Below are positions 1 to 7,632 of a stretch of DNA of 24,503 nt, one piece after another (position 1 is the stretch's first letter; each line of letters starts with the position of its first letter). The notes under the pieces were generated by a model. The model was given only the letters and a program-made list of their open reading frames with translations. It had not been told where the DNA came from and made no database searches. The DNA lies in assembly GCA_964399265.1 (NCBI GenBank), contig CAYNQF010000030.1, forward strand, positions 1 to 24,503. Reading direction: 5' to 3'. This stretch comes from WJLY01 sp964399265. GTDB lineage: Bacteria; Joyebacterota; Joyebacteria; Joyebacterales; Joyebacteraceae. The translations under genes were made by a program, and so were the position numbers.

Positions 1-144
1 GCACTTCGACGGGTCGAAGCACTCGACGGGGTGGTAGCCCATGCTGTTGAAGTCCGGAGAGAATCTCAGGATCTTCCTCGGGCATGCCTCGATGCAGTAG
101 CCACATCCCTTGCACCGCTCGACATCGATGTCGACCTTGGGCAC
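1..144 (-). CDS. korD: 4Fe-4S ferredoxin subunit, KorD-like (3' end outside window)
   Basis: Only the first 48 codons are present; the gene runs off the left edge. A GTG start is chosen because an AGGGGG ribosome binding site lies 8 nt upstream. The visible protein has a complete CxxCxxCxxxCP cluster motif (C11, C14, C17, C21), then GYHPVE and two more cysteines (C42, C48) that look like the start of the second 4Fe-4S motif. This layout, with the N-terminal cluster immediately followed by a KILRFS-like stretch and GYHPVE, is typical of the delta subunit of 2-oxoglutarate:ferredoxin oxidoreductase, which passes electrons from the catalytic subunits to ferredoxin in the cytoplasm. The alpha, beta and gamma subunits would be expected just left of the window. 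Another 2-oxoacid oxidoreductase delta subunit or a stand-alone 2[4Fe-4S] ferredoxin is possible. Confidence 0.75.
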   Translation of the reverse strand, partial: MPKVDIDVERCKGCGYCIEACPRKILRFSPDFNSMGYHPVECFDPSKC

Positions 145-208
145 TCCGCTAACCCCCTGAAAGTGGTATCGGCTGGCGTCCAGGGCCCAAACAGCCCAAA
201 CCTTAGCC

Positions 209-237
209 AATTTAGCATGTGCGCACTACCGAACCAA
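209..237 (-). promoter_or_regulatory. candidate sigma70-type promoter for the KorD-like gene
   Basis: On the minus strand TTGGTT (232-237) is followed after 17 nt by TAAATT (209-214), about 65 nt before the GTG of the ferredoxin gene. The -35 overlaps the last codons of the purS-like gene. Matches to consensus are 3/6 and 4/6, so this is weak. It is supported mainly by its position in the only sizeable gap (81 nt) in this part and by local AT enrichment. Confidence 0.28.
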
Positions 238-828
238 GCGTTTTTCCTCGCCCCAGGGGAAGATTGCGACCGCTTCCTGTATGTGGGGGTTGCAGAGAAG
301 GCCGCCGCGTCTGGCATCGGCGACTCCCACGCCGCTGAGCAAGTCAAGGACCCCCGCCTCCCCCTGCGCGGGGGCCTCGGTGAGCCTGATCCGCCACCGC
401 ACCCAGCACCTGGCGCTCGTCACAGACTCCGCTCCGAGGCGCCTCACCGCGGCTGCCATCGAAGAACCGCGAGCGCTTTCTCTGTCCGAGACAAGGATGG
501 CGACCTCGTCGTCAGCCAGAACTACATCGGCGGCTCGCCCGGTCGCGAGTTCGTACCTGTGCTTGTTGGGATTCGCGAAGAGGTTGGTGGTCGCCACGAT
601 GTGCTCGAGCGCGGCCAGGGCCCCGACAGGACGCGAGCCGAACGCGGCGGCGCCGTCCGGCGCCACGGCCGCCTCCGGCTCGACCTGCAGTTCCCAGACC
701 TCTTCCCTCACGAGGTCCATCACACGGTCGGCGAAGCCCATCTTGACGCGGACCGCCTCGAGGGCCGATCTCGCCTCGTTGTCCGGGATCTTGAGCGATA
801 CCGTGAGAGCGATCGTGTCGCGGACCAC
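226..828 (-). CDS. purS: PurS-like protein with two tandem PurS domains (FGAM synthase small subunit)
   Basis: This is a 200-residue protein. The GTG start sits 2 nt after the purQ stop, with GGGGAGG 5 nt upstream. Two similar halves can be read. Residues 6-94 begin with a beta strand (IALTVSLKIP), then a helix, then a second strand (REEVWELQVE), and end in LFANPNKHRYEL. Residues 109-189 repeat the same order (VAILVSD, helix, RWRIRLT) and end in LLCNPHIQEAVAI. Both ends resemble the LxNPxIExYEI tail typical of PurS. PurS is normally about 80 residues and acts as a homodimer that bridges PurL and PurQ in formylglycinamide ribonucleotide amidotransferase, the fourth step of purine synthesis. 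Here the dimer appears to be fused into one chain, as in the N-terminal domain of large PurL. Position directly after purL and purQ supports the role. The assignment is from pattern and context, not from a search; the second half is more diverged. Confidence 0.72.
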   Translation of the reverse strand: MVRDTIALTVSLKIPDNEARSALEAVRVKMGFADRVMDLVREEVWELQVEPEAAVAPDGAAAFGSRPVGALAALEHIVATTNLFANPNKHRYELATGRAADVVLADDEVAILVSDRESARGSSMAAAVRRLGAESVTSARCWVRWRIRLTEAPAQGEAGVLDLLSGVGVADARRGGLLCNPHIQEAVAIFPWGEEKRLVR

Positions 829-830
829 GT

Positions 831-1658
831 CTACCTCCCCATCTCGGTGCAGTATCTCACGAAGGACGCGAGCACCGAGGCTCCGGGGCCAGGGCCCCGG
901 AGCGCAGCGGTGCCCCTCGCCTCGAGCCGCCTTCTCCCCCACTCCCCCTCGAGGCTCTCCGGCACCTGCAGGAGCCGGGCGGAGCGTTCGGGATGAGGCA
1001 TCATGGCCACGACGTTGCCGCGGCGGTTCGCCACCGCCGCGATGTCGCGGATGGACCCGTTCGGGTTCCTCGGAAATCCATCGGCCGCGCTGCCGTCTGG
1101 ACGCGCGTACGTCATCACGACCTGCCCGCGCTCGAACAGGTCCTGCACCAGATGGTCGCTCGCCGTCACGAAGCGGCCCTCGGCGTGCGCGACCGGGATA
1201 GGAACCACGTCGCCCACTTCGAGGGCGGCGGTCGCCGCGGTGAATGACGCCTCTATGCGAAGGTGGGTCCAGCATGTGTGGTAGCCGTCGCGGTCCGGCA
1301 TCACGTTCGTGGCGAGGCCCATCTCCACGCGCCCGTGCTCGAGACCGGGCACGAGGCCCGACTCGAGAAGCACCTGGGCGCCGTTGCAGATCCCGAGCAC
1401 GGGCTTCCCTGCCTCCGCCTCGTCGCAAATGCGCTCGACGATGCGGTCCTTGGCCGCGATCGCGCCCGCGCGCACGCGATCCTGATACGAGAAGCCGCCG
1501 GGAAGCACGAACCCGTCGTACCCGCCAAGTCCCGATGCCCGTTCGTTCCACCTGAAGATGTCGCACGACGCTCCGGCCGCCACGAGCGCGCGCCGCGTCT
1601 CGCTCTCGCAGTTCACGCCCGGGAACCTGATCACGGCCACTCTCGGCCTCTCGCACAT
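831..1658 (-). CDS. purQ: phosphoribosylformylglycinamidine synthase, glutaminase subunit PurQ
   Basis: This 275-residue class I glutamine amidotransferase supplies ammonia from glutamine to PurL for conversion of FGAR to FGAM in the cytoplasm. The N-terminus has the family pattern VAVIRFPGVNCE, followed by DGFVLPGGFSYQD. The nucleophile elbow is GICNGAQ with Cys91, and the His-Glu pair is in MPHPER (His222, Glu224). The length is slightly above the 220-260 residues usual for small PurQ. The ATG at 1658 is chosen over an upstream in-frame ATG because GAGGAG lies about 7 nt before it and the native fold begins there. The gene lies 72 nt after purL and 2 nt before the PurS-like gene, so the three subunits are very likely co-expressed. 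Confidence 0.95.
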   Translation of the reverse strand: MCERPRVAVIRFPGVNCESETRRALVAAGASCDIFRWNERASGLGGYDGFVLPGGFSYQDRVRAGAIAAKDRIVERICDEAEAGKPVLGICNGAQVLLESGLVPGLEHGRVEMGLATNVMPDRDGYHTCWTHLRIEASFTAATAALEVGDVVPIPVAHAEGRFVTASDHLVQDLFERGQVVMTYARPDGSAADGFPRNPNGSIRDIAAVANRRGNVVAMMPHPERSARLLQVPESLEGEWGRRRLEARGTAALRGPGPGASVLASFVRYCTEMGR

Positions 1659-1730
1659 GTCGTGCTCCTCAGCGCTGCACAGACCCGCGCGGACGCGCTT
1701 CCGACCCACTCGCCGGCCGCGCCGGCCGCT

Positions 1731-4115
1731 TCACTCCATGCTCCTCGCCGCGCCGCTGAGCCACGCGGAGGAAAGCTCCGCGCGTCCCACGCTGACGCGG
1801 CCGTGGCCGAGGCCCTCGATACCGAGCGACCCCTCGGACGTCGTCTCGCCGACTCTCGCGTGCCAGACGCCGCGCTTCTCGAGCACGGCCCGGACGGCTC
1901 CCTCGTCACCGGGTCGGACCTCGAGCACGTACCCACCGTTCTCGCAGAAGAGGAAGCGGCAGGCCGTGGCGGTGTCGACCTCTCCGTCCCGCGCCTGGTG
2001 CACCAGCCTCGCCCCGGGCGCCGCATCCGGAGCCGCGGTCAGCATCATCTCGACAACGGCGGTGACGAGTCCGCCCTCGGATATGTCGTGACAGGCGCAC
2101 AGGAGACCCCTGTCCACAAGATCGGTCACGGCGGCGCAGGCCGCCCGCTCCTCATCGAAGCGGACGCGCGGAACGTCGCTTCCGGACTGACCGAGCACGC
2201 TCCTCGCGAACTCGGACGCCCCCAGCTCGCCGTACCTCGTCCCCACTACGTACAGGGCGTCTCCGGGGGCCTTGAGCCCTAGCGTCACGGCCAACCCAGC
2301 GTCGTGCATGTAGCCGACGCAGCAGACGACGGGCGTCGGCAGTATCGCGCTGCCCGTGGACGACTGGTTGTAGAACGACACGTTCCCCGACACCACGGGT
2401 ATCGGCTCCCCGGAGTTCTTCATCCCGATGCCGCGCGCGGCGTCTCCGATCCCGCGCACTGCCTGGACGAAGTCGTGGAAGACCTCCGGCACCTCCGGGC
2501 TCCCAAAGTTCAGGCAGTCGGTGAGCGCGACGGGTACGGCACCTACCGAGGCCACGTTGCGCACCGCTTCCGCGACTGCGGCGGCGCCGCACGTGTACGG
2601 GTCGACGGCCCCGAGGAACGGGTTGCCGTCGGCCGCGACGGCGACTCCCGCGCTGCAACCCTCTATGGGCGCGACGACGCACGCGTCCGCCTCGCCCGGC
2701 CTCACCACGGTGTTGCCCTTCACCTCGCTGTCGTAATGCCGGTAGACATGCTCGCGCGACGCCACGTTCCTGGAGTAGACCACATCGAGGATCGCCGAGG
2801 CGATGTCGACGTCGGCCGGCACGGACACCGGAGCGTCCGTCCTGCTCCGCTCTCTCGCTTCGCGGTCGTAGGAGACACCCGCCGTGATCGCCTCGGTCGA
2901 GGCGTCGCAGACGATCTCCCCGTCGTGTTCGAGCACGAACCTGGGCTCGGGGATGACGTGGCCGATGACCGCCGCCTTCGCACCGTGGCACAGCTCCGGC
3001 AGCTCGTACTCCTCGTTGAAGACCTCGAGCACCTCGGGCGTGAACGAGCGCGGCACCACGAGCGCGTAGCGCTCCTGGGTCTCCGAACACGCCACTACCT
3101 CGGGTGGCATGTCCTGCTCGGCGACGACCACGCTCGAAAGGTCGATCCTGACGCCCAGCCCCGCGGCCGCACCGAGTTCCGACGTGGCGCACGCGATACC
3201 GCCGGCGCCGAGGTCCTTGAACCCGATGGCTATGCCTCGTTCGCGCGCCCGCGCCAGGACCTCCTCCGTGGCGACAGCGAGCATTCTCTTGAGGAACGGG
3301 TCCGGCACCTGAACCGCGTACTTGTCGTCGAGAGCTTTCTCCTCGTCGAGTATGCGCGAGGCGAACGTGGCGCCCCCGAAACCCGACGGGTCCGTGGGCT
3401 TGCCGACCAGGACGAGGTCGTATGGCTCACGCTCCGCCTCCGCCGGCACGCGGCTGCGTACGACCTCGCTCTCCTCCACGAGTCCGACCGCGACTACATT
3501 GACCAGGCAGTTGTCGTCGTACGACCGGTCGAAGTAGACGTCCCCGCCCAGGTTGGGCACGCCCAGCGCGTTCCCGTACTGCCAGATGCCCTCCACGACG
3601 CCGTGGATGATCTCGCGCGTCCGCTCCGCGTTGGCGCCCGTGGGGTCGCCGAACCTGAGCGGGTCGAGCACGCCGATGACGTCGGCGCCCATGCAGTAGA
3701 CGTCGCGAACGATGCCGCCTATGCCGGTAGCGGCGCCCTCGTTCGGAACGACCTGCGACGGGTGGTTGTGGCTCTCGTGTGCTATTGCGACGCAGTAGGT
3801 CCTGCCGCCGTGCGTGCAGAGCCGCACGATGCCCGCGTCCTCGCCGGGACCCAGGACCACGTTTGCGGCCTTGGTGGGAAGGTACTTGCCCAGGACCGAG
3901 CGGCTGCTCTTGTACGAGCAGTGCTCGCTCCACATGGTGTTGAAGATGTTGGCTTCTACGACGGTGGGATCGCGGCCAAGCAGGTCGGCGACGCGCCGCG
4001 CCTCGTCCGGCGTCAGCGTCAGGCCGAGCGAGGCTAGCCCGGCCTCGATTTCGGCGTTGTCCCGTCCGGCGACCGACAGCGTGCTCGCTGTGCGTCGCGC
4101 CGAGCGAGAGATCAC
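1731..4115 (-). CDS. purL: phosphoribosylformylglycinamidine synthase, synthetase subunit PurL (small type)
   Basis: A 794-residue ATP-dependent synthetase that makes FGAM from FGAR using ammonia from PurQ. Family motifs are intact: MWSEHCSYKSSR (residues 61-72, with the conserved His65), GPGEDAGIV (about 89-97), ESHNHPSQ (114-121), GAATGIGGIVRDV (about 127-139), then a second half with SGNVSFYNQ and CHDISEGGL. The length fits small PurL, which needs separate PurQ and PurS, unlike the 1,300-residue single-chain form. The start is GTG, with its TGA-containing overlap (GTGA, 4 nt) to the htrA stop and a strong GAGGAGGT 7 nt upstream, so translation is probably coupled to htrA. The first 20 residues are not conserved-looking, but no better start is visible. 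Confidence 0.96.
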   Translation of the reverse strand: MISRSARRTASTLSVAGRDNAEIEAGLASLGLTLTPDEARRVADLLGRDPTVVEANIFNTMWSEHCSYKSSRSVLGKYLPTKAANVVLGPGEDAGIVRLCTHGGRTYCVAIAHESHNHPSQVVPNEGAATGIGGIVRDVYCMGADVIGVLDPLRFGDPTGANAERTREIIHGVVEGIWQYGNALGVPNLGGDVYFDRSYDDNCLVNVVAVGLVEESEVVRSRVPAEAEREPYDLVLVGKPTDPSGFGGATFASRILDEEKALDDKYAVQVPDPFLKRMLAVATEEVLARARERGIAIGFKDLGAGGIACATSELGAAAGLGVRIDLSSVVVAEQDMPPEVVACSETQERYALVVPRSFTPEVLEVFNEEYELPELCHGAKAAVIGHVIPEPRFVLEHDGEIVCDASTEAITAGVSYDREARERSRTDAPVSVPADVDIASAILDVVYSRNVASREHVYRHYDSEVKGNTVVRPGEADACVVAPIEGCSAGVAVAADGNPFLGAVDPYTCGAAAVAEAVRNVASVGAVPVALTDCLNFGSPEVPEVFHDFVQAVRGIGDAARGIGMKNSGEPIPVVSGNVSFYNQSSTGSAILPTPVVCCVGYMHDAGLAVTLGLKAPGDALYVVGTRYGELGASEFARSVLGQSGSDVPRVRFDEERAACAAVTDLVDRGLLCACHDISEGGLVTAVVEMMLTAAPDAAPGARLVHQARDGEVDTATACRFLFCENGGYVLEVRPGDEGAVRAVLEKRGVWHARVGETTSEGSLGIEGLGHGRVSVGRAELSSAWLSGAARSME

Positions 4116-5299
4116 TTGGCGACCTCCTCTACAGTGACCTCGAAGTCCATACTGGCGGTGCCGCGCTGTATCCGGAGCGTTATCGTGTCGCCGACGCGCG
4201 CGCCGAATATCGCGCGCCTGGCCTCGCGAATGTTCGCCACGTCCTCACCGTTGACGGCGGTGATGATGTCACCCTCACGGATGCCGGCCCTGTAGGCCGG
4301 GCTGCCCGGCTCGACGTACGACGCGAGGACGCCGCGGACGTTCTCGGCGTTGAGTCTCTGCGCCATCCCGGGCGTTATCTCCTGGATGGCTATGCCTACC
4401 CAGACGTCGCGCACGCGACCGTACTGGATCATCTCGTCGATGACCCGCGTCGCGGTGTCTATCGGAATGGCGAAACCTATTCCCTCGGAACCACCACTCA
4501 TCGTGAAGATGAAGGAGTTGACCCCGATGACCTCGCCCGCGCTGTTCACGAGCGGTCCGCCCGAGTTCCCCGGGTTGATGGCCGCGTCGGTCTGTATCAT
4601 GTCCTTGTAGATCGCCGGAGACGTGTCGTCGACCACGACGTCGCGGTGGGTCGCGCTCACGACACCGACGGTGACGGTCGGCTGGCGGTCCGAGAGCAGA
4701 TTGCCGAACGGGTTGCCGATGGCGACGACCCACTCGCCCACGATGATCCCGTCGGAATCGCCGAGCGGGGCCACAGGCAGATTCTGGCCGTCGATCTTGA
4801 GCACCGCGAGGTCGTACCTGGGATCGCTGCCCAGAACGCGGCCGCTGAAGCTGCGGCCGTCGGTCAACGCGACCTGGACGTCGTCGAACCCGCGTATCAC
4901 GTGCTCGTTCGTGAGCACGTAGCCGTCCGGATCGATCACTACCCCGGAGCCGAACGAGTGCCGTTCCTCCTCGTACACCTCTCCCGGGAGGTAGCCGCGG
5001 AAGAACCGGCTGAAGAACTCCTCCTGTGGGGACCTCGTCGCGTGCACCAGTCTCGTGCCCGTCGCGCTCACCGAGACGGTCGCCGGACCGACCCTCTCGG
5101 CCGCCCGGACGATGGCCGTGCGCCTCGACGCCTCCAGCTCCCCGTCGCCCTCACTGACGGCGGCGGGCTCGACCCGGGTCCACGCGCTCCCGGTCGACAC
5201 CTGCGACAGCTTCCTCACGGTGAGGAAGAGACCCGTCGAGACGCCGGCCAGCGCGAAGACGAGCGCCAGAACGACATATCTCCCGGCAGTGCCGCGCAA
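4112..5299 (-). CDS. htrA: HtrA/DegP-type trypsin-like serine protease with one PDZ domain
   Basis: A 395-residue envelope quality-control protease. Residues 8-27 form an uncleaved signal anchor or signal peptide, so the enzyme should sit in the periplasm. The protease domain (about 60-270) has the full triad: His133 in TNEHVI, Asp163 in YDLAVLKI, Ser246 in NPGNSGGPL. A single PDZ domain follows (about 295-390) with GSPAYRAGIREGD. One PDZ domain and a membrane anchor resemble DegS or Bacillus-type HtrA more than two-PDZ DegP. The start is TTG, with AGGAGGT 3 nt upstream; I see no better alternative. It lies 10 nt after the transaldolase gene and overlaps purL by 4 nt, so it is in the same run as the purine genes. 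A functional link to purine synthesis is not implied. Confidence 0.93.
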   Translation of the reverse strand: MRGTAGRYVVLALVFALAGVSTGLFLTVRKLSQVSTGSAWTRVEPAAVSEGDGELEASRRTAIVRAAERVGPATVSVSATGTRLVHATRSPQEEFFSRFFRGYLPGEVYEEERHSFGSGVVIDPDGYVLTNEHVIRGFDDVQVALTDGRSFSGRVLGSDPRYDLAVLKIDGQNLPVAPLGDSDGIIVGEWVVAIGNPFGNLLSDRQPTVTVGVVSATHRDVVVDDTSPAIYKDMIQTDAAINPGNSGGPLVNSAGEVIGVNSFIFTMSGGSEGIGFAIPIDTATRVIDEMIQYGRVRDVWVGIAIQEITPGMAQRLNAENVRGVLASYVEPGSPAYRAGIREGDIITAVNGEDVANIREARRAIFGARVGDTITLRIQRGTASMDFEVTVEEVAK

Positions 5300-5309
5300 G
5301 AGACCTCCT

Positions 5310-5957
5310 CTAGCGCCCCTTCACCTTCTCCCAGTCGGCGAGGAACTTCTGAATGCCGACGTCGGTGAGCGCGTGCTTGAACATCTTGTCGAACACGGAG
5401 TACGGCAGCGTGATCACGTGCGCGCCGGCCACGGCCGACTCGACAACGTGCAGCGAGTGACGCACGCTCGCGACGATGACCTCGGTCTCGAAGCCGTAGT
5501 TCTCGTAGATCGCGAGTATCTCGCGCACCAGGTCCATCCCGATGTGTCCCGCGTCGTCCAGCCGACCGACGAACGGGCTCACGTAGGTCGCCCCCGCCTT
5601 CGCGGCGAGCAGTGCCTGGTTGGCGGAGAAGACCAGCGTGCAGTTGGTCTTGATCCCAAGCTCCTTGAGCCTGTGGAGCGCCTTCACGCCCTCGAGGGTC
5701 ATCGGGATCTTGACGACGACCCACTCGTGGATCTTCGCCAGCTTCTTTGCCTCCTCCACCATCCCGTCCGCGTCGGGGCTAACGACCTCCGCGCTCACGG
5801 GTCCCTGCACGATCTCGCAGATCTCGCGAACGATATCCTCGAACTTGCCCTGCTCCCGCGAGACGAGCGTCGGGTTCGTGGTCACCCCGTCGACGCAACC
5901 ACACTCGGCCGCGGTCCTGATCTGCTCGATGTTGGCGGTGTCCAGGAATATCTTCAA
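5310..5957 (-). CDS. tal: small (TalC/MipB-type) transaldolase
   Basis: A 215-residue class I aldolase of the short TalC/MipB/FSA family, which transfers dihydroxyacetone units in the non-oxidative pentose phosphate pathway. It begins MKIFLDTAN and has DGVTTNPTL. The Schiff-base lysine is Lys83 in VVKIPMT. Two residues help tell transaldolase from fructose-6-phosphate aldolase: Glu57 (VSAEV) where FSA has Gln, and Phe129 (VSPFVGR) where FSA has Tyr. Both favour transaldolase. The start is TTG with GAGGAGGAGAGG directly upstream, and no ATG alternative keeps the conserved N-terminus. The gene is 18 nt after truA and 10 nt before htrA. Confidence 0.93.
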   Translation of the reverse strand: MKIFLDTANIEQIRTAAECGCVDGVTTNPTLVSREQGKFEDIVREICEIVQGPVSAEVVSPDADGMVEEAKKLAKIHEWVVVKIPMTLEGVKALHRLKELGIKTNCTLVFSANQALLAAKAGATYVSPFVGRLDDAGHIGMDLVREILAIYENYGFETEVIVASVRHSLHVVESAVAGAHVITLPYSVFDKMFKHALTDVGIQKFLADWEKVKGR

Positions 5958-5975
5958 GCCTCTCCTCCTCGCTCC

Positions 5976-6818
5976 CTAATACGTCACCTTCTCCAGATAG
6001 AGCCCGTGGGCGGGCGCGGTGATCCCGGCGCGCCCTCTGTCGCGCGCCGGCATTATGGCTGCAAAGCGCAGGGGGGTCATCTTGCCGCGTCCCACGTCCA
6101 CCAGGGTCCCTACGAGCGACCGCACCATTCCGCGCAGGAACCTGTTGGCCTCCACCCTGAACACGAGCATTCCCCCGAATCGCGGGTCCCATTCTAGCGA
6201 AATCGCATCCACCCGGCAACGGTGATGCGAGGGCTCGCTTCCGGCCAGGCAGAAGGACGAAAAGTCGTTCTCACCCACGAGAGTGAGGGCGGCCTCCTCC
6301 ATGGCCTCGACGTCGAGTTCCCCCCGCACGTGCCATCTTCTTGACCGCCAGAGCGGACTCCTCTCACGGCCGATCAGGTAGACGTACGAGCGCCCCATGG
6401 CGTCGTAGCGCGCGTTGAACCCCGCGCCGACTTCCTCCGCACTCCGAACGAACAGGTCATCAGGGAGTCTCGCGTTGAGCGCGCAGGCGATCTCCACCGG
6501 GGGCATCGGAAGCGGGACGTGGGCATTGGCCACCTGGCCGATCGCGTGCACGCCCGAATCCGTTCTGCCGGCGCCCGTGACCGGAATGCGCGCCGCGTCT
6601 CTTCCACCCGTGTCCGCCGTGGAGACGCGAGCCGCGTCGGCGACGGCGACGTTCGCGACCGGAGTGCGCGTCGTGTCGCCGGCCGCGACCCTCGCGCAGA
6701 GGTCACCTAAGGCGTCCTCGAGGACGCCCTGCACGGTACGCTGGCCGGGCTGTACCTGCCACCCGGCGAACGCGGTGCCGTCGTACTCGAGCGTGAACTT
6801 GACGTTGCGCGGTTCCAT
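5976..6818 (-). CDS. truA: tRNA pseudouridine(38-40) synthase TruA with an internal insertion
   Basis: A 280-residue enzyme that converts uridines 38-40 of the tRNA anticodon arm to pseudouridine. The N-terminus has LEYDGTAFAGWQ, and the catalytic motif GAGRTDSGVHA places the nucleophile at Asp87. NARYDAMGRSYVY and a C-terminal RFLRGMVRSLVG are also typical. Between VLEDAL (about 32-37) and GAGRTD (82-87) there are roughly 35 extra residues rich in Ala, Val, Asp, Thr and Arg, where TruA normally has a short link. The insertion is in frame and the rest is intact, so the enzyme is probably active. The ATG start has GGGGAG upstream. The gene lies 13 nt after ecfT. Confidence 0.94.
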   Translation of the reverse strand: MEPRNVKFTLEYDGTAFAGWQVQPGQRTVQGVLEDALGDLCARVAAGDTTRTPVANVAVADAARVSTADTGGRDAARIPVTGAGRTDSGVHAIGQVANAHVPLPMPPVEIACALNARLPDDLFVRSAEEVGAGFNARYDAMGRSYVYLIGRERSPLWRSRRWHVRGELDVEAMEEAALTLVGENDFSSFCLAGSEPSHHRCRVDAISLEWDPRFGGMLVFRVEANRFLRGMVRSLVGTLVDVGRGKMTPLRFAAIMPARDRGRAGITAPAHGLYLEKVTY

Positions 6819-6831
6819 TCGACTCCCCGGT

Positions 6832-7632
6832 CTAGAAGAACCGCGGTATGCCTACGGCGAATGCGGCCACCGCCACGACCATCGCGAGAGCGACCACGTC
6901 GGCCGGCGTGAAGCGCAACTCGACGTACTTCGTCCGGCCGATCGCGCCGCGGTAGCATCGCGCGTCCATGGCCAGCGCCAGGTCGTCGGCTCTCCTGAAC
7001 GCGCTCGCGAAGAGCGGGACCAGGATGGGAACCGCACTCCTCGCGCGCGCGACGGGCCCGCCCTCGAACGAGGCGCCTCTCCCCTGTTGCGCCTTGATGA
7101 TGCGGCCGGCCTCGTCGAGCAGCGTCGGTACGAACCTGAGCGCGATCACGGAGATCATCGCAAGCTCATGCACCGGCACGCCGATGCGGGAGAGCGGCCC
7201 GAGCAGTTTCTCTAGCGCGTCGCCCAGGTCGACCGGTGCTGTCGTCGCCGTCAGGAGCGATGCGACCGAGACCATGATCGCGATGCGCCACGCGAAGACG
7301 AGTCCCAGGAGCAGACCCTCGCGCGTCAACCTGGGCAGCCAGTCGAACACGGGCGTGCCCGGCGTGAGGACGCCGTGCATCACGAGCACGATGAGCAGGA
7401 GCCACCGGAGTGAGGCGGCGTTCCGAAGCAGGAACCCGGCCCGGAGTCTCGACGCCAGCACGATCGCACCCAGGAAGACCGACAGGAGCAGGTAGGCGTA
7501 AGGACTCTCCGTCAGAAGGGAGGCCATCAGGACGGAAAGCGCGCCAAGCAGCTTGACGCGCGGGTCGAGGGCATGGATGACCGAGCCGGTCGGGTAGTGC
7601 CGGCCCAGCGTCATGTCGCTCAGGTAGCCCAT
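6832..7632 (-). CDS. ecfT: energy-coupling factor (ECF) transporter transmembrane protein EcfT
   Basis: A 266-residue inner-membrane protein with about five to six hydrophobic segments (around 28-60, 76-90, 104-130, 155-172, 243-262). The typical EcfT start is present (SVIHALDPRVKLL), as are the two cytoplasmic coupling motifs that contact the ATPases: QQGRGA (182-187) and MDARCYRG (222-229). EcfT joins the EcfA ATPases to a substrate-binding S component in uptake of vitamins or metal ions. No ecfA or S-component gene is in the window, so the substrate cannot be named and the partners must lie elsewhere. The ATG overlaps the asd stop as TGATG, implying coupled translation. Confidence 0.9.
   Translation of the reverse strand: MGYLSDMTLGRHYPTGSVIHALDPRVKLLGALSVLMASLLTESPYAYLLLSVFLGAIVLASRLRAGFLLRNAASLRWLLLIVLVMHGVLTPGTPVFDWLPRLTREGLLLGLVFAWRIAIMVSVASLLTATTAPVDLGDALEKLLGPLSRIGVPVHELAMISVIALRFVPTLLDEAGRIIKAQQGRGASFEGGPVARARSAVPILVPLFASAFRRADDLALAMDARCYRGAIGRTKYVELRFTPADVVALAMVVAVAAFAVGIPRFF

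Noticed and set aside
829..1656. N-terminal extension of the PurS-like frame up to 1656
   Set aside because: This part is the wrong-frame reading of purQ (Arg/Gly-rich); the real start is GTG at 828 with a strong ribosome binding site.
2304..4037. 577-residue plus-strand frame opposite purL
   Set aside because: Composition is Arg/Val/Asp-rich without family motifs; it is the antisense shadow of the well-supported purL in high-GC DNA.
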